64,000 nt of DNA from Hydrogenophaga sp. (GTDB taxonomy: Bacteria; Pseudomonadota; Gammaproteobacteria; Burkholderiales; Burkholderiaceae_C): NCBI GenBank assembly GCA_018333605.1, contig JAGXSV010000059.1, positions 1 to 64,000 on the forward strand, written 5' to 3'. Position 1 is the first letter of the stretch; each line of letters opens with the position of its first letter. The position numbers were made by a program, and so were the translations under genes. Shown one piece after another: positions 28,248 to 39,525 of the stretch. Under the pieces are notes generated by a model. That model did not search any database, was not told where the DNA came from, and saw nothing but the letters and a program-made list of their open reading frames with translations.

Positions 28248-29624
28248 TCAGACGTTGGCCGTGGCCATGCGGGTCTTGTGTTCGATGTAGTGTTCGAACT
28301 CAGGCCGAAAGTGTTTGATCATGGCGCGCACCGGCATGGCCGCCGCGTCGCCCAGGGCGCAGATGGTGCGGCCCATGATGTTCTCGGCCACGTTGTCCAG
28401 CAACGCCATGTCGGCCGGCTTGCCTTCGCCACGCTCAATGCGATCCACCAGGCGATAGAGCCAGCCAGTGCCTTCGCGGCAAGGGGTGCACTGGCCACAG
28501 CTTTCGTGCATGTAGAAATAAGACAAGCGCTTGAGCGACTCAACCATGCAACGGCTGTCGTCCATCACGATCACGGCACCAGAGCCCAGCATGGAGCCGG
28601 CCTTGGAAATCGAGTCGTAATCCATCGTGCAGTCCATCATGATGGACGCTGGCAACACAGGCGAAGACGACCCGCCCGGGATCACCGCCTTGAGCTGGCG
28701 GCCTTTGCGAACGCCACCGGCGAGCTCAAGCAACTTGGAAAACGGCGTGCCCATGGGCACTTCAAAGTTACCTGGGCTCTCCACATCGCCACTGACCGAG
28801 AAAATCTTGGTGCCGCCGTTGTTGGGCTTGCCGCATTCCAGATAAGCCTGACCACCGTTGCGAATGATCCAAGGGACGGCCGCGAAGGTTTCGGTGTTGT
28901 TGATCGTGGTGGGTTTGCCGTACAGACCAAAACTGGCCGGGAACGGCGGCTTGAAACGCGGCTGGCCTTTTTTGCCCTCGAGGGATTCGAGCAGCGCGGT
29001 TTCTTCACCACAAATATAGGCTCCAAACCCATGGAAGGCATGCAACTGAAAGCTGAAGTTGCTGCCCATAATGTTGTTGCCCAGCAGGCCAGCGGCGCGG
29101 GCTTCTTCCAGCGCCTCTTCGAAGCGATCGTAGGCTTCAAAAATTTCGCCGTGAATGTAGTTGTAGCCCACACTGATGCCCATGGCGAAGGCGGCAATGG
29201 CCATACCTTCGATCACGATGTGCGGGTTGTACAGCAGGATGTCGCGGTCCTTGCAGGTGCCCGGCTCGCCTTCGTCTGAATTGCAGACGAGGTACTTTTG
29301 CCCAGGAAACTGGCGCGGCATGAAGCTCCACTTCAAGCCGGTCGGGAAGCCTGCGCCCCCACGGCCACGCAACGCCGACTCTTTCAATGTGGCGATCACC
29401 TGGTCCTGGGTCAAACCAGCTACACCGGTATCGGGGTTCGGCGTCGAACCGTCCTGCCCCAGGATCTTGCGCAGGGCCTGGTAGCCACCGCGCGCCTCGT
29501 AGTCCTTGAGTGACCAGTTGCTGCCGTTCAGATCGGCATAAATTTGCGGATTGATGTGGCGATCATGGAAACAGGTTTGCACGCCAGTGGCGCGAAACTG
29601 GGAAAGAATTTGCTCCGCATTCAT
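28248..29624 (-). CDS. nuoF: NADH-quinone oxidoreductase subunit F
   Basis: A 458-residue flavoprotein that oxidises NADH and holds FMN and the N3 4Fe-4S cluster. [17 protein letters not shown] is the NADH/FMN glycine-rich site near residues 91-107, and [19 protein letters not shown] near residue 352 gives three cluster cysteines. It is separated from nuoE by one base. Confidence 0.96.
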   Translation of the reverse strand: MNAEQILSQFRATGVQTCFHDRHINPQIYADLNGSNWSLKDYEARGGYQALRKILGQDGSTPNPDTGVAGLTQDQVIATLKESALRGRGGAGFPTGLKWSFMPRQFPGQKYLVCNSDEGEPGTCKDRDILLYNPHIVIEGMAIAAFAMGISVGYNYIHGEIFEAYDRFEEALEEARAAGLLGNNIMGSNFSFQLHAFHGFGAYICGEETALLESLEGKKGQPRFKPPFPASFGLYGKPTTINNTETFAAVPWIIRNGGQAYLECGKPNNGGTKIFSVSGDVESPGNFEVPMGTPFSKLLELAGGVRKGRQLKAVIPGGSSSPVLPASIMMDCTMDYDSISKAGSMLGSGAVIVMDDSRCMVESLKRLSYFYMHESCGQCTPCREGTGWLYRLVDRIERGEGKPADMALLDNVAENIMGRTICALGDAAAMPVRAMIKHFRPEFEHYIEHKTRMATANV

Positions 29625-29625
29625 G

Positions 29626-30147
29626 TCACTTTGCCTCCGTCGAACGCAAGCCGTCGATCAGCTGGTCGAGTTTGTCGTTGCTCATGAAGCTGCACATGTG
29701 TCGGTCATTCACCAGCATCACAGGCGAATCGGCGCAAGCGCCCAGGCACTCGCTCTGCTGCAGGGTAAACATGCCATCGGCCGTGGTACCCCCCATGGTG
29801 ACACCGAGTTTGTGTTCCAGGTGTTTTAGCGCTTGGTTGCCATCGCGCAGCTGACAGGGCAGGTTGGTGCACACGTTGAGCTTGAACTTGCCCACCGGGT
29901 GCTGGTTGTACATGTTGTAGAAGGTCGTGACCTCATGCACCGCAATGGGCGCCATGCCCAGGTATTCCGCGATCGCCTTCTCGGCCTCCAGGCTCACATG
30001 ACCCTGTTCTTGCTGCACGATCGCCAGACAGGCCATCACGGCAGACTGGGCCTGATCGGCAGGGTATTTGGCAACTTCGCGAGCAAAGCGCTGCAGGGTG
30101 GCTTCGGGAAACGATGCCGTTTGCACAATTTTGATGCCGGAGATCAT
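29626..30147 (-). CDS. nuoE: NADH-quinone oxidoreductase subunit E
   Basis: A 173-residue thioredoxin-like subunit that binds the N1a 2Fe-2S cluster through cysteines in CTNLPCQLR and [10 protein letters not shown]. It works with NuoF in the NADH dehydrogenase module. Its ATG overlaps the nuoD stop codon (ATGA at 30144-30147). Confidence 0.96.
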   Translation of the reverse strand: MISGIKIVQTASFPEATLQRFAREVAKYPADQAQSAVMACLAIVQQEQGHVSLEAEKAIAEYLGMAPIAVHEVTTFYNMYNQHPVGKFKLNVCTNLPCQLRDGNQALKHLEHKLGVTMGGTTADGMFTLQQSECLGACADSPVMLVNDRHMCSFMSNDKLDQLIDGLRSTEAK

Positions 30148-31397
30148 CGGTCAATCTCTCCAAAAACGATGTCCATGGTGCCAATGATGGCCACCGCGTC
30201 TGCAAGCATGTGACCTCGGGCCATTTCATCCATGGTGGCCAGATGCGCAAAGCCAGGGGCGCGAATTTTCAAGCGGTAGGGCTTGTTGGCGCCGTCGCTC
30301 ACGAGGTAGATGCCGAACTCACCTTTGGGATGTTCCACCGCGGCATAGGCCTCACCTTCGGGCACATGAAAGCCTTCGGTGAACAACTTGAAGTGGTGGA
30401 TCAGCTCTTCCATGTTCGACTTCATCGATTCACGCGATGGTGCCGCCACTTTGTGGTTGTCGGTGATCACGGGGCCGGGGTTGGCACGCAACCATTTCAC
30501 GCACTGCTCGATGATGCGGTTGGACTGCTTCATCTCCTCCATGCGGACGAGGTAGCGGTCGTAGCAATCACCCGTCTTGCCCACCGGGATGTCGAAGTCC
30601 ATCTGATCGTAGACATCGTAGGGCTGGGTCTTGCGCAGATCCCAGGCGATACCAGAGCCCCGCAGCATGGGACCGGTCATGCCCAGGCTCAATGCACGCT
30701 CGGGCGTGACCACACCAATCCCGACCGTACGTTGTTTCCAGATGCGGTTGTCGGTGAGCAGCGTGTGGTATTCACCCAGGTAGGTGGGGAAACGCTTGGT
30801 GAAATCGTCGATGAAGTCGAGCAACGAACCCTGGCGGTTGGTGTTCAACTCGGCCATCGCCTTGGCGTTGCGGATCTTGCTCACACGGTACTGCGGCATG
30901 GCGTCCGGCAGATCGCGGTAGACACCACCAGGACGGAAGTAGGCCGCGTGCATGCGAGCGCCGGACACGGCTTCGTACATGTCGAACAGGTCTTCTCGTT
31001 CCCGAAAAGCGTAGATCAGGATGGTCGAGCTGCCGCAGTCGTTGCCATGAGAACCGAGCCACATCAGGTGGTTCATCAGGCGCGTGATTTCCGAGAACAT
31101 CACACGGATATATTGGGCACGGATAGGCACTTCGATACCCAGCAACTTCTCAATCGCCAGGCAGTAAGCGTGCTCGTTGCACATCATGGACACGTAGTCC
31201 AGCCGGTCCATGTAGGGCAACGACTGGATGAAGGTCTTGCTCTCAGCCAGCTTTTCGGTGGCACGGTGCAACAAACCGATATGGGGGTCGGCACGCTGCA
31301 CCACCTCACCGTCCAACTCCAGCACCAAGCGCAGCACACCATGCGCGGCCGGATGTTGCGGTCCGAAATTCAGGGTGTAGTTTTTTATTTCAGCCAT
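30144..31397 (-). CDS. nuoD: NADH-quinone oxidoreductase subunit D
   Basis: A 417-residue 49-kDa-type subunit lining the quinone site, evolutionarily related to hydrogenase large subunits but lacking the nickel ligands. [20 protein letters not shown] at the N-terminus is the family signature. It follows nuoC with a 23-base gap; nuoC and nuoD are separate genes here, not fused. Confidence 0.97.
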   Translation of the reverse strand: MAEIKNYTLNFGPQHPAAHGVLRLVLELDGEVVQRADPHIGLLHRATEKLAESKTFIQSLPYMDRLDYVSMMCNEHAYCLAIEKLLGIEVPIRAQYIRVMFSEITRLMNHLMWLGSHGNDCGSSTILIYAFREREDLFDMYEAVSGARMHAAYFRPGGVYRDLPDAMPQYRVSKIRNAKAMAELNTNRQGSLLDFIDDFTKRFPTYLGEYHTLLTDNRIWKQRTVGIGVVTPERALSLGMTGPMLRGSGIAWDLRKTQPYDVYDQMDFDIPVGKTGDCYDRYLVRMEEMKQSNRIIEQCVKWLRANPGPVITDNHKVAAPSRESMKSNMEELIHHFKLFTEGFHVPEGEAYAAVEHPKGEFGIYLVSDGANKPYRLKIRAPGFAHLATMDEMARGHMLADAVAIIGTMDIVFGEIDR

Positions 31398-31420
31398 GTG
31401 TATTCCGAATCGCCTGCGAC

Positions 31421-32041
31421 TTAGTGCAACCCGCCGTAGTTATCTTCACGGATCACGCGCGGCGTGATCTCTCGCGGCTCAATACTCACCGGCTCATACA
31501 CAACGCGCTGGCGCGTAGCGTCGTAGCGCATTTCCACGTGACCCGAAAGCGGGAAATCCTTGCGAAAAGGATGACCAATGAAGCCGTAGTCGGTCAAGAT
31601 GCGGCGCAAGTCATCGTGACCTTCAAAGACAATCCCAAACAGGTCGAAAGCCTCTCGCTCGTACCAGTTGGCAGACGCCCACAGCGACGTCACCGAAGCC
31701 AGCACCGGGAAGTCGTCTTCGGGGCAAAACACGCGCACCCGGACACGGTGATTCAGGCTGACCGACAACAAATGGATCACGGCTGCAAACCGGGGACCCT
31801 CCCGGCCGCCATCACCGTAGGTCTGGTAGTCCATGCCGCACAAGTCAATGAGTTGCTCGAAACGGGCCACGGGCGCATCACGCAGGCTTTGCATGACCTC
31901 AAAATAGTTGACCGACCTGACCGTCAGGGTAACTTCACCGCGGTCCACGGTGATGGCGTCAGCCCGATCACCCAGCAAAGCAGCGAGCGAAGATTGAATC
32001 GCCTCTGGCGATGTGGCGTACAGGGTGTGGGTATCGCTCAT
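31421..32041 (-). CDS. nuoC: NADH-quinone oxidoreductase subunit C
   Basis: A 206-residue 30-kDa-type subunit of the peripheral arm. The family block [21 protein letters not shown] followed by [20 protein letters not shown] lies in the second half. The ATG at 32041 ([15 protein letters not shown]) is chosen because the longer open frame up to 32173 overlaps nuoB and reads as non-coding. Confidence 0.95.
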   Translation of the reverse strand: MSDTHTLYATSPEAIQSSLAALLGDRADAITVDRGEVTLTVRSVNYFEVMQSLRDAPVARFEQLIDLCGMDYQTYGDGGREGPRFAAVIHLLSVSLNHRVRVRVFCPEDDFPVLASVTSLWASANWYEREAFDLFGIVFEGHDDLRRILTDYGFIGHPFRKDFPLSGHVEMRYDATRQRVVYEPVSIEPREITPRVIREDNYGGLH

Positions 32042-32085
32042 GAGCAGTCTTTCTGGACTCGAACCGGATGTGCCACAACAGAAAC

Positions 32086-32565
32086 TCAGGCACGCGCAAT
32101 GGTGTTGGTGCGGCGAATTTTTTGCTGCAACTGGATGATGCCGTAGAGCAGCGCCTCCGCCGTAGGGGGACAACCGGGCACATACACATCCACGGGCACT
32201 ATGCGATCACAGCCGCGCACCACGGAATAGCTGTAGTGGTAATAGCCACCACCGTTGGCACAAGAACCCATGGAAAGCACCCAGCGGGGCTCTGCCATCT
32301 GGTCGTACACCTTGCGAAGGGCTGGCGCCATTTTGTTGCACAAGGTCCCCGCCACGATCATCAAATCAGACTGACGCGGGCTGGCGCGAAACACCTCCGC
32401 ACCGAACCGCCCCAGATCGTACCGAGCCGTGGCGGCATGCATCATTTCAACCGCACAACAAGCCAAACCAAAGGTCATCGGCCAGAGCGATCCCGTCTTG
32501 GCCCAATTCACCACCGAGTCGTAACTCGTGGTGACAAAACCTTCTTTAAAAACGCCTTCAATCAT
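32086..32565 (-). CDS. nuoB: NADH-quinone oxidoreductase subunit B
   Basis: A 159-residue subunit that binds the terminal N2 4Fe-4S cluster next to the quinone site. The paired cysteines in [13 protein letters not shown], with further ones in [20 protein letters not shown] and [11 protein letters not shown], are diagnostic. It lies between nuoA and nuoC with gaps of 36 and 44 bases. Confidence 0.97.
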   Translation of the reverse strand: MIEGVFKEGFVTTSYDSVVNWAKTGSLWPMTFGLACCAVEMMHAATARYDLGRFGAEVFRASPRQSDLMIVAGTLCNKMAPALRKVYDQMAEPRWVLSMGSCANGGGYYHYSYSVVRGCDRIVPVDVYVPGCPPTAEALLYGIIQLQQKIRRTNTIARA

Positions 32566-32601
32566 GAACAGCTCCGGTGTTTGCGCACAGGTTTCGGTGT
32601 G

Positions 32602-32961
32602 TCATTCCCAATCCAACGCACCTTTTTTCCACTCGTAAACAAAGCCCACGGTCAAAATGGCCAGAAAAACAACCCCGGCCAAAAAGCCCGTCAGACCAAT
32701 GTCCGAAAAAGCCACGGCCCAGGGAATCAGGAAGGCGATTTCAAGATCAAAAAGAATGAACAAAATGGCCACCAGGTAATAGCGAACATCGAACTTCATT
32801 CGCGCGTCTTCAAACGCCTCGAAACCACATTCGTAAGGGGAATTTTTTTCTGCGTCAGGACGGTTTGGACCCAGTATGTAGCCCAACACCTGCGGAATAA
32901 TCCCTACAGCAATACCCACCAAAATGAACAAGAGTACGGGAAGGTATTGTTCGAGACTCAT
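32602..32961 (-). CDS. nuoA: NADH-quinone oxidoreductase subunit A
   Basis: A 119-residue, three-helix membrane subunit and the first gene of the complex I operon. The family block [20 protein letters not shown] lies between helices 1 and 2. The ATG at 32961 ([12 protein letters not shown]) gives exactly the usual length; upstream in-frame codons run into the tRNA gene and are rejected. The operon promoter must lie between here and the tRNA or secG further upstream. Confidence 0.95.
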   Translation of the reverse strand: MSLEQYLPVLLFILVGIAVGIIPQVLGYILGPNRPDAEKNSPYECGFEAFEDARMKFDVRYYLVAILFILFDLEIAFLIPWAVAFSDIGLTGFLAGVVFLAILTVGFVYEWKKGALDWE

Positions 32962-33009
32962 CTTGGTAAATTCCACTGACATGGCGCATGGGCCATGTTG
33001 TCCAAAGAT

Positions 33010-33094
33010 TGGTGCCGACGGCGAGACTCGAACTCGCACAGCTTTCGCCACTACCCCCTCAAGATAGCGTGTCTACCAATTTCACCACGTCGGC
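33010..33094 (-). tRNA. tRNA-Leu (anticodon GAG)
   Basis: The minus strand folds into a class II tRNA: acceptor stem GCCGACG/CGTCGGC, a D-arm with GAAATTGGTAGACA, anticodon stem CTATC/GGTAG with loop TTGAGGG (anticodon GAG), a long variable arm, T-arm GCGAG/CTCGC with GTTCGAGTC, and an encoded ACCA 3' end. It reads CUC and CUU leucine codons. It sits between secG and nuoA on the same strand, so it is probably cut out of a longer transcript. Confidence 0.95.
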
Positions 33095-33263
33095 CAGGTC
33101 TGCATTGTCGGGTTCACGAGGGACTGTGTGAACCATCTCGACATCTGTTGGAGTTTACCCTGAAATGACCTCGTTTTTCAGAGTGCAGGGTGGATTTTCA
33201 CGGCAATCGGTCGCTGCGAATAGGGCAAAAACCAAAGCCAATCACACCCGACATACAGCCCGT

Positions 33264-33668
33264 TTACTTGGCAGGAATCTGTGCAGCACCCGTGCCGGCT
33301 GGTTGCGTTTCCACGACTACCGGAGCGGGTACGTCGGCCGCGGTTTGACCAGGAATCTGTGCAGCAGCTGGAACTTCCGCAGGCAATACAGCACCCTCGA
33401 GCACGCTTCCCGAACCAGGGGCTTCACGCAGGTTTCCAAAATAAGCCAAGCCCAGCGTACAGGTGAGGAAAACACCTGCCAGTACCGCCGTGGTCCTTGA
33501 CAGGAAGTTCGCGCCGCCGGATGCACCGAACAGACTGGCCGAACCGGCACCGCCACCGAAGGCCGCACCCGCGTCAGCACCCTTGCCGTGCTGCATCAGG
33601 ATCAACGCAATCATGGCGAGCGCGGAAAGAATCTGAACCGCGAGGAGGATCGTCAACAAAACATTCAT
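33264..33668 (-). CDS. secG: Preprotein translocase subunit SecG
   Basis: A 134-residue inner-membrane protein with two helices (ILLAVQILSALAMIALILMQ and TAVLAGVFLTCTLGLAYFGN) around the conserved GKGADAGAAFGGGAGSASLFG loop. It assists SecYE during protein export. The tail beyond about residue 80 is rich in alanine, proline and glutamine, as in many betaproteobacteria. It lies 36 bases after tpiA and before the tRNA-Leu. Confidence 0.94.
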   Translation of the reverse strand: MNVLLTILLAVQILSALAMIALILMQHGKGADAGAAFGGGAGSASLFGASGGANFLSRTTAVLAGVFLTCTLGLAYFGNLREAPGSGSVLEGAVLPAEVPAAAQIPGQTAADVPAPVVVETQPAGTGAAQIPAK

Positions 33669-33704
33669 TTTTTTCTCCGAAATTGGGTGATTTGCGGCCG
33701 GCGC

Positions 33705-34451
33705 TTACCGCGCAGAGACCACGATCTGCAGGAAATCAGCGGCCTTGAGCGATGCGCCGCCGATGAGCCCGCCATCAATGTCGGGCTGAGCCAACAGGCT
33801 GGCTGCGTTGACTGCATTCATGCTGCCGCCGTAAAGAATGTGAACACGCTCGGGATGCTGTGTGGCGGCAGCGAGCTGCGCACGCAAGACAGCATGCACG
33901 TGTTGCGCCATTTCTGGCGTTGCTGTTTTACCCGTGCCAATGGCCCACACAGGCTCGTAAGCCACCACGATTTCGCTGGTGCAATGGGCCACAGCATGGA
34001 TGACAGCGGCCAACTGGCGCTTGACCACGGCCTCGGTTTGATCAGCCTCGCGCTCCGCAAGGGTTTCACCCACACAGACGATCGGCGTAATGCCCAGCGC
34101 CAAGGCGCGCTGGGCTTTGGCAGCAACCAGTGCATCCGTTTCACCGTGGTATTGACGGCGTTCGGAGTGCCCCACAATGACGTAGCGGCAAGCAAAGTCA
34201 CGCAGCATGGCCGCGCTGACTTCACCTGTGTAAGCACCTTGCTCGTGCGCAGATACGTCCTGGGCACCCCAAACGATCGGGCTGCCCTGCAGCAAGGTTT
34301 GCAACTGAGCGAGGTATGGCGCGGGCGCACACAGCGCCATGTCGGCTGCGGTCCCGACGCCACCCAAGCTACTCAGCATGGCTTTGACCAGCGCCTCGTT
34401 GGCAGCCAGTGAGCCGTTCATTTTCCAGTTGCCCGCGATGAGTTTTTTCAT
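33705..34451 (-). CDS. tpiA: Triose-phosphate isomerase
   Basis: A 248-residue TIM-barrel enzyme interconverting dihydroxyacetone phosphate and glyceraldehyde 3-phosphate. AGNWKMNG at residues 6-13 holds the catalytic Asn and Lys, the catalytic His lies in [13 protein letters not shown], the catalytic Glu in [16 protein letters not shown], and the C-terminal phosphate grip is LYGGSMNA. Length is normal. It is part of the secG-tpiA pair conserved in bacteria. Confidence 0.97.
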   Translation of the reverse strand: MKKLIAGNWKMNGSLAANEALVKAMLSSLGGVGTAADMALCAPAPYLAQLQTLLQGSPIVWGAQDVSAHEQGAYTGEVSAAMLRDFACRYVIVGHSERRQYHGETDALVAAKAQRALALGITPIVCVGETLAEREADQTEAVVKRQLAAVIHAVAHCTSEIVVAYEPVWAIGTGKTATPEMAQHVHAVLRAQLAAATQHPERVHILYGGSMNAVNAASLLAQPDIDGGLIGGASLKAADFLQIVVSAR

Positions 34452-34484
34452 AGCCTTTTTCCCAGCACTGCGTTCAGCCTGCCA

Positions 34485-35474
34485 TCAGGACCATGTCAGT
34501 ACCAGCTTGCCGATATGTTGATTGGACTCCATCAGCGCATGCGCTGAGGCGGCCTCCCCCGCTTTGAACACGCGGAAGATGACCGGTTTGATGCGACCGC
34601 TAACCAGCAAGGGCCAGACGGTGGCGCGCAACGCCTGAGCGATGGCAGCCTTGAAGGCGACCGGTCGCGGACGCAGTGTCGAGCCTGTGATGGTGAGGCG
34701 ACGGCGCAACACCAGCCCTGCATTGATCTCGGCTTTCACGCCGCCCTGCACCGCGATGATGACCAAACGGCCGTCTTCTGCGAGGCAGTCCAGTTCTCGC
34801 GTCACGTAGGCACCGGCCACCATGTCCAGAATCACGTTGACACCCTGGCCACGGGTGATCTCAGCCACCGCCGCCACAAAATCCTGCGCCTTGTAGTTGA
34901 TCGCATGGTCAGCACCCAAGGCGAGGCAAGCGGCGCATTTGTCGTCGCTGCCTGCCGTGGTGATCACGCGCGCACCCAATGCCTTGGCCATCTGGATCGC
35001 GGTCACGCCGATGCCGCTGGTGCCACCCTGGATCAACAGAGTTTCACCGGTCTGCAGGCGCGCACGATCAAACACATTGCTCCAGACAGTGAAAAAAGTC
35101 TCGGGCAAGCTGGCCGCAGCCACATCGTCCAGGCCCTCTGGCACCGGCAGGCACTGCCCCACGGGAGCGACACAAAATTGCGCATACCCACCGCCGGCCA
35201 CCAGCGCACACACCCGGTCGCCCACAGCAAGACCCGCAGCCGCCATGGCGGCCGCGTCGCCCGACTCGACCACACCCGCCACTTCAAGGCCGGGAATGTC
35301 GGAAGCGCCGGGCGGCACCGGGTAATTGCCGGTTCGCTGCAGCACATCGGGCCGGTTCACACCCGACGCACTCACACGGATGAGCACTTCGCCCTCGCCC
35401 GCTATGGGCATCGGGCGCTCTGTCAAACGCAGCACGTCGGGTGCGCCGTAGGCACTGATTTCAACCGCTTGCAT
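34485..35474 (-). CDS. NAD(P)H:quinone oxidoreductase, zinc-free medium-chain family (PIG3-like)
   Basis: A 329-residue zeta-crystallin-type reductase. It lacks the zinc-binding cysteines of alcohol dehydrogenases and has the cofactor site QGGTSGIGVTAIQMAKALGA near residues 148-167. Members reduce quinones with NADPH; the PIG3 subgroup is suggested by VNRPDVLQRTGNYPVPPGAS. The natural substrate cannot be told from sequence. It lies between pnp and tpiA on one strand, a common Burkholderiales order. Confidence 0.88.
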   Translation of the reverse strand: MQAVEISAYGAPDVLRLTERPMPIAGEGEVLIRVSASGVNRPDVLQRTGNYPVPPGASDIPGLEVAGVVESGDAAAMAAAGLAVGDRVCALVAGGGYAQFCVAPVGQCLPVPEGLDDVAAASLPETFFTVWSNVFDRARLQTGETLLIQGGTSGIGVTAIQMAKALGARVITTAGSDDKCAACLALGADHAINYKAQDFVAAVAEITRGQGVNVILDMVAGAYVTRELDCLAEDGRLVIIAVQGGVKAEINAGLVLRRRLTITGSTLRPRPVAFKAAIAQALRATVWPLLVSGRIKPVIFRVFKAGEAASAHALMESNQHIGKLVLTWS

Positions 35475-35490
35475 GGCCGGAAAACCCGTC

Positions 35491-37620
35491 TTATTGCTGC
35501 TGTTGCTGCTGACCCTGGTCGCCGCTGTTGCGGTCGATCAGCGCCTTCATGGACAGCTTGACGCGGCCTTTTTCGTCGGTCTCAAGCACTTTGACTTTGA
35601 CGATCTGGCCTTCGCTCAGGTAGTCGGTCACGCGTTCAACACGCTCGTGGGCGATCTGGCTGATGTGCAGCAGACCGTCTTTGCCAGGCAGCAGATTGAT
35701 CAGCGCACCGAAGTCCAGGATCTTGGTGACCGGACCTTCGTAGACCTTGCCGATTTCGACTTCGGCGGTGATCTGCTGGATACGGCGCTTGGCTTCGTCG
35801 GCCTTGGCGCTGTCGGTCGAGGCGATGGTGATCGTGCCGTCTTCGTCGATGTTGATCTGCGTGCCGGTCTCTTCGGTCAGCGCGCGGATGACGGCGCCGC
35901 CCTTGCCGATCACGTCACGGATCTTCTCGGGGTTGATCTTCATGGTGAAGAGCTTGGGTGCGAAGTTGGACACCTCGGTCTTGGCTTCTCCCATGGCTTC
36001 CTGCATCTTGCCCAAAATGTGCATGCGGGCTTCTTTGGCCTGGGCCAGCGCGACCTGCATGATTTCCTTGGTGATGCCCTGGATCTTGATGTCCATCTGC
36101 AGCGCCGAGATGCCGTTGGTGGTACCGGCGACCTTGAAGTCCATGTCGCCCAGGTGATCTTCATCGCCCAGAATGTCCGTCAGCACCGCAAAGCGGTTGC
36201 CGTCCTTGATCAGGCCCATGGCGATGCCGGCCACATGGGCTTTCATGGGCACGCCAGCGTCCATCAGCGCCAGGCAACCGCCGCAGACCGAAGCCATCGA
36301 CGAGGAGCCATTGGACTCGGTGATTTCCGACACCAGACGCATGGTGTAGGGAAAGTCTTCCTTGCTCGGCAGCGCAGCGATCAGCGCACGCTTGGCCAGA
36401 CGGCCGTGGCCGATCTCGCGGCGCTTGGGCGTGCCAAAACGCCCGGCTTCGCCGGTGGCGAAGGGAGGCATGTTGTAGTGCAGCATGAAGCGGTCTTCAA
36501 AATCACCAGCGAGTGCGTCAATACGCTGGGCATCGCGATCGGTACCGAGCGTGGCCACCACCAGTGCCTGGGTTTCGCCGCGGGTGAACAGCGACGAACC
36601 GTGGGTGCGGGGCAGCACACCATTGCGAATTTCAATGGCGCGCACCGTTCGGGTGTCGCGGCCGTCGATGCGGGGCTCGCCGGCCAGAATCTGGCCACGC
36701 ACGATCTTGGCTTCGATCTCGAACAGCAAAGCTTCAATGGCCACGCTGTCAAAGGTCACGCCTTCGGCTTTCAGGCTCGCCATAACGTCGGCGTAAGCCG
36801 CGCGGCAGGCCTGGGTGCGGGCCTGCTTGTTGCGAATCTGGTAAGCCGCTTCGAGCTTGGCCTTGGCCAGATCGTCGATCTTGGCGATCAGGGCCTCGTC
36901 TTTGGCCGGTGCTTGCCAGTCCCAGACGGGCTTGCCCGCGTCGCGCACCAGCTCGTTGATGGCAGCGATGGCAATGTTGCCCTGCTCGTGGCCAAACACC
37001 ACGGCGCCCAACATGATTTCTTCGGACAACTGGTCGGCTTCGGACTCCACCATCAAGACGGCGCCTTCGGTACCAGCGACCACCAGGTCAAGCTGGCTGT
37101 CTTTCAACTGGGTTTGGCCCGGGTTCAGCACATACTGGCCGTTGATGTAACCCACGCGGGCTGCGCCGATGGGGCCGTTGAACGGGATGCCGGACACGGA
37201 CAGGGCTGCAGACGTGGCGATCATGGCCGCGATGTCGGCCTGCACTTCGGGGTTCAGGCTGACCACGTGCACGATGACCTGAACTTCGTTGTAGAAGCCT
37301 TCAGGGAACAGCGGGCGAATGGGGCGGTCGATCAGGCGGCAGGTCAGCGTTTCGAGTTCGCTGGGACGGCCTTCGCGCTTGAAGAAGCTGCCGGGAATCT
37401 TGCCAGCGGCGTACGACTTTTCGGTGTAGTCAACCGTCAGCGGAAAGAAGTCTTGACCGGCTTTGGCATCGGTCTTGGCAACCACGGTGGCGAGTACCAC
37501 GGTGTCGTCGATATTGACCACCACGGCGCCGGTGGCCTGGCGAGCGATTTCGCCGGTTTCCATGGTGACCGTGTGCGGGCCCCACTGGAAGGTCTTGGTG
37601 ACTTTGTTGAACATGCTCAT
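35491..37620 (-). CDS. pnp: Polyribonucleotide nucleotidyltransferase (PNPase)
   Basis: A 709-residue phosphorolytic 3'-5' exoribonuclease of the RNA degradosome. It has two RNase PH cores (with [13 protein letters not shown]-like and [15 protein letters not shown] segments), a KH domain ([20 protein letters not shown] near residue 560) and an S1 domain ([19 protein letters not shown]). The C-terminus ends in six glutamines after GDQG. The start at 37620 (MSMFNKV) is supported by AGGAG seven bases upstream. It follows rpsO, with a terminator between them that may allow partial read-through. Confidence 0.96.
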   Translation of the reverse strand: MSMFNKVTKTFQWGPHTVTMETGEIARQATGAVVVNIDDTVVLATVVAKTDAKAGQDFFPLTVDYTEKSYAAGKIPGSFFKREGRPSELETLTCRLIDRPIRPLFPEGFYNEVQVIVHVVSLNPEVQADIAAMIATSAALSVSGIPFNGPIGAARVGYINGQYVLNPGQTQLKDSQLDLVVAGTEGAVLMVESEADQLSEEIMLGAVVFGHEQGNIAIAAINELVRDAGKPVWDWQAPAKDEALIAKIDDLAKAKLEAAYQIRNKQARTQACRAAYADVMASLKAEGVTFDSVAIEALLFEIEAKIVRGQILAGEPRIDGRDTRTVRAIEIRNGVLPRTHGSSLFTRGETQALVVATLGTDRDAQRIDALAGDFEDRFMLHYNMPPFATGEAGRFGTPKRREIGHGRLAKRALIAALPSKEDFPYTMRLVSEITESNGSSSMASVCGGCLALMDAGVPMKAHVAGIAMGLIKDGNRFAVLTDILGDEDHLGDMDFKVAGTTNGISALQMDIKIQGITKEIMQVALAQAKEARMHILGKMQEAMGEAKTEVSNFAPKLFTMKINPEKIRDVIGKGGAVIRALTEETGTQINIDEDGTITIASTDSAKADEAKRRIQQITAEVEIGKVYEGPVTKILDFGALINLLPGKDGLLHISQIAHERVERVTDYLSEGQIVKVKVLETDEKGRVKLSMKALIDRNSGDQGQQQQQQ

Positions 37621-37826
37621 GGGTTTTCTCCTATGGGCCACCCAGCAGAACTGGCGGGGGGGCATGGCGTGCAGACCATCTGCACAAAACCCGGAAACAC
37701 AACCCAGAACACGATGCCATTCCAGAGCCGTTGAACGCCGCTGCTGCGCGGCCATCAACACCTCTGGAATGACACAGCTTCGCTCTGTTGTTGCTGCTCC
37801 GGAATCAAAAAACGTGGCTGACAAAC

Positions 37827-37861
37827 AAAAAACGCCCGAGCCAGCGAACCAACTCAGGCGT
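37827..37861 (-). terminator. Intrinsic terminator between rpsO and pnp
   Basis: On the minus strand ACGCCTGAG (37861-37853) pairs with CTCGGGCGT (37840-37832) around a 12-base loop, with one T-G wobble, followed by five T residues. It starts 26 bases after the rpsO stop and would limit read-through into pnp. Confidence 0.85.
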
Positions 37862-37886
37862 CTTGCGTGTCATGCCGTATTCAAAA

Positions 37887-38153
37887 TTACTTGCGCAGAC
37901 CCAGCTTGGCGATCAGGGCAATGTAGCGCTGAGCGTCTTTGGACTTCAGGTAGTCCAACAGCTTGCGGCGGCGGCTCACCATGCGCAGCAGGCCACGGCG
38001 GCCGTGGTGGTCTTTGGCGTGGGTCTTGAAGTGGGGGGTCAGCTCGTTGATGCGGGCGGTCAGAATGGCAACCTGCACTTCTGGACTACCCGTGTCGTTG
38101 GCGGCACGGGCGTTGTCCGCAACGACGGCGGCTTTAACGGTTTTTTCGATCAT
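37887..38153 (-). CDS. rpsO: Ribosomal protein S15
   Basis: An 88-residue small-subunit protein binding 16S rRNA. Family blocks [17 protein letters not shown] and [20 protein letters not shown] are present. The ATG at 38153 ([11 protein letters not shown]) gives the usual length; the frame is open upstream to 38363 but without conservation. It precedes pnp as in most bacteria. Confidence 0.97.
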   Translation of the reverse strand: MIEKTVKAAVVADNARAANDTGSPEVQVAILTARINELTPHFKTHAKDHHGRRGLLRMVSRRRKLLDYLKSKDAQRYIALIAKLGLRK

Positions 38154-38266
38154 GTTGGATTCCTGAGGGTTACATGCGACCCGACGCAGCCTGCCAGCAC
38201 CCGGAACACCAGGCCCGACCGCCGCAGCGGGCGTGAATTGCCGTTCAAACAAACAGCAACCCAAGA

Positions 38267-39475
38267 TTATAGCCCAGTCGCTCTTTGGGATGGGTTTCGG
38301 AGCCAGGCGCGAAGGCGGTCGACGCCCTGAACCAGGCGCTGCGGGTCCCGGCTGGCAAAGCACCAGCGCAGCCAGCCCGCGGCTTCGGGGCCAAAGGCAC
38401 TGCCAGGGGCCAGGCCCAGGCCGGCCTCGCGCACCAGCCGCTTAGCCACATCCAGGCAATCGGACTGACCTTCCAGCCGAAAGAAAGCGTACATGCCGCC
38501 TTGCGGCATGGCCAGCGTGACGCCGGGTATGGCCTGCAGCAGTGGCACCAGGGTGTCGCGGCAAGTTTGCAGGTGGGCCACCAGCGCTGGCGTGACGGCG
38601 TCACCTCGCTGCAGCGCGACCACGGCAGCACGCTGGGTGAACACGGGAGCGCACGAGGTGTTGAATTCGATCAGCTTGCCGACGGCGTGCGTCAACTCGG
38701 GTGGCAAGACCAGCCAGCCCAGACGCCAGCCAGTCATGAGGAAGCTTTTGGAAAAACTGTGGGCAACGATCAGGCGGTCGGCGGGCTCGGCCACATCCAG
38801 AAAGCTCGGAGCAGCGCCGCCGGTACCGTTGTCTGCGTAATACAAACGCTCATAAACTTCGTCTGCCAGCACCCAGGTGCCGGTGCTGCGGCAGTGCGCC
38901 AAGATGGTGGCCTGCTCTTCCCGGCTGAGCGTCCAGCCGGTCGGGTTGTTGGGCGCGTTGACGATCAACAGACGCGTGGCCGGGGTGATGGCCGCCAGCA
39001 AGGCGCCCATGTCGAGCACCCAGGCGCCCGCGTTGGCGCCGGACTCGACCACGGTCAATGACACGGTTTTGACCCGTCCGCCCATGATCTGCGGCTGGGC
39101 CACCAGATTGGGCCACGCCGGCGTGACCACCACCACCTCGTCACCCGCCTCCACCAGCGCTTGCGAAGCGAGCATGAGCCCGTTGACACCGCCGGAAGTG
39201 ATGGCGATGCGGTCAAACCAGTGGTCGGCGCCCCGCCCGGGGTGCAGGCCATGCGTGTAAACCGCAATGGCCTGGCGCAACTCGGGCAGGCCCAGATTGT
39301 GCGCGTAGAAGGTTTCACCCGACTGCAGCGAGGCAATGGCCGCTTCGCGAATGAAAGCGGGCGTGACCTCGTCGCTTTCGCCAAACCAGAACTTGAGCAC
39401 GTCGGGGCGGCCCAGCCCTTCGTTGGCCACTTCCCGAATGCGAGACTCTTCCAGGCTCTCAACCACTTCACGCAT
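38267..39475 (-). CDS. PLP-dependent aminotransferase (fold type I, class I/II)
   Basis: A 402-residue aminotransferase. The PLP lysine lies in [20 protein letters not shown] near residue 240, with NAPNNPTGW and the aspartate of [12 protein letters not shown] as the other cofactor contacts. The N-terminus ([16 protein letters not shown]) resembles the group annotated as arginine-pyruvate or aspartate aminotransferases, but the substrate is not decided. Start at 39475 ([13 protein letters not shown]) is chosen over 39529 because AGAGGAAAAA lies just upstream. It follows a binding-protein gene by 50 bases, so both may act on the same amino compound. Confidence 0.85.
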   Translation of the reverse strand: MREVVESLEESRIREVANEGLGRPDVLKFWFGESDEVTPAFIREAAIASLQSGETFYAHNLGLPELRQAIAVYTHGLHPGRGADHWFDRIAITSGGVNGLMLASQALVEAGDEVVVVTPAWPNLVAQPQIMGGRVKTVSLTVVESGANAGAWVLDMGALLAAITPATRLLIVNAPNNPTGWTLSREEQATILAHCRSTGTWVLADEVYERLYYADNGTGGAAPSFLDVAEPADRLIVAHSFSKSFLMTGWRLGWLVLPPELTHAVGKLIEFNTSCAPVFTQRAAVVALQRGDAVTPALVAHLQTCRDTLVPLLQAIPGVTLAMPQGGMYAFFRLEGQSDCLDVAKRLVREAGLGLAPGSAFGPEAAGWLRWCFASRDPQRLVQGVDRLRAWLRNPSQRATGL

Positions 39476-39525
39476 CAGACTTTTTCCTCTTTCAAGATCA
39501 CGTCGCGCGCCGTGCGGCGGGTGGA

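Noticed and set aside
35491-35512. CAG/CAA repeat encoding six glutamines at the end of PNPase, considered as a phase-variable repeat
   Set aside because: The codons are mixed (CAG and CAA), the run is short, and it lies at the very C-terminus, where length change would have little effect.
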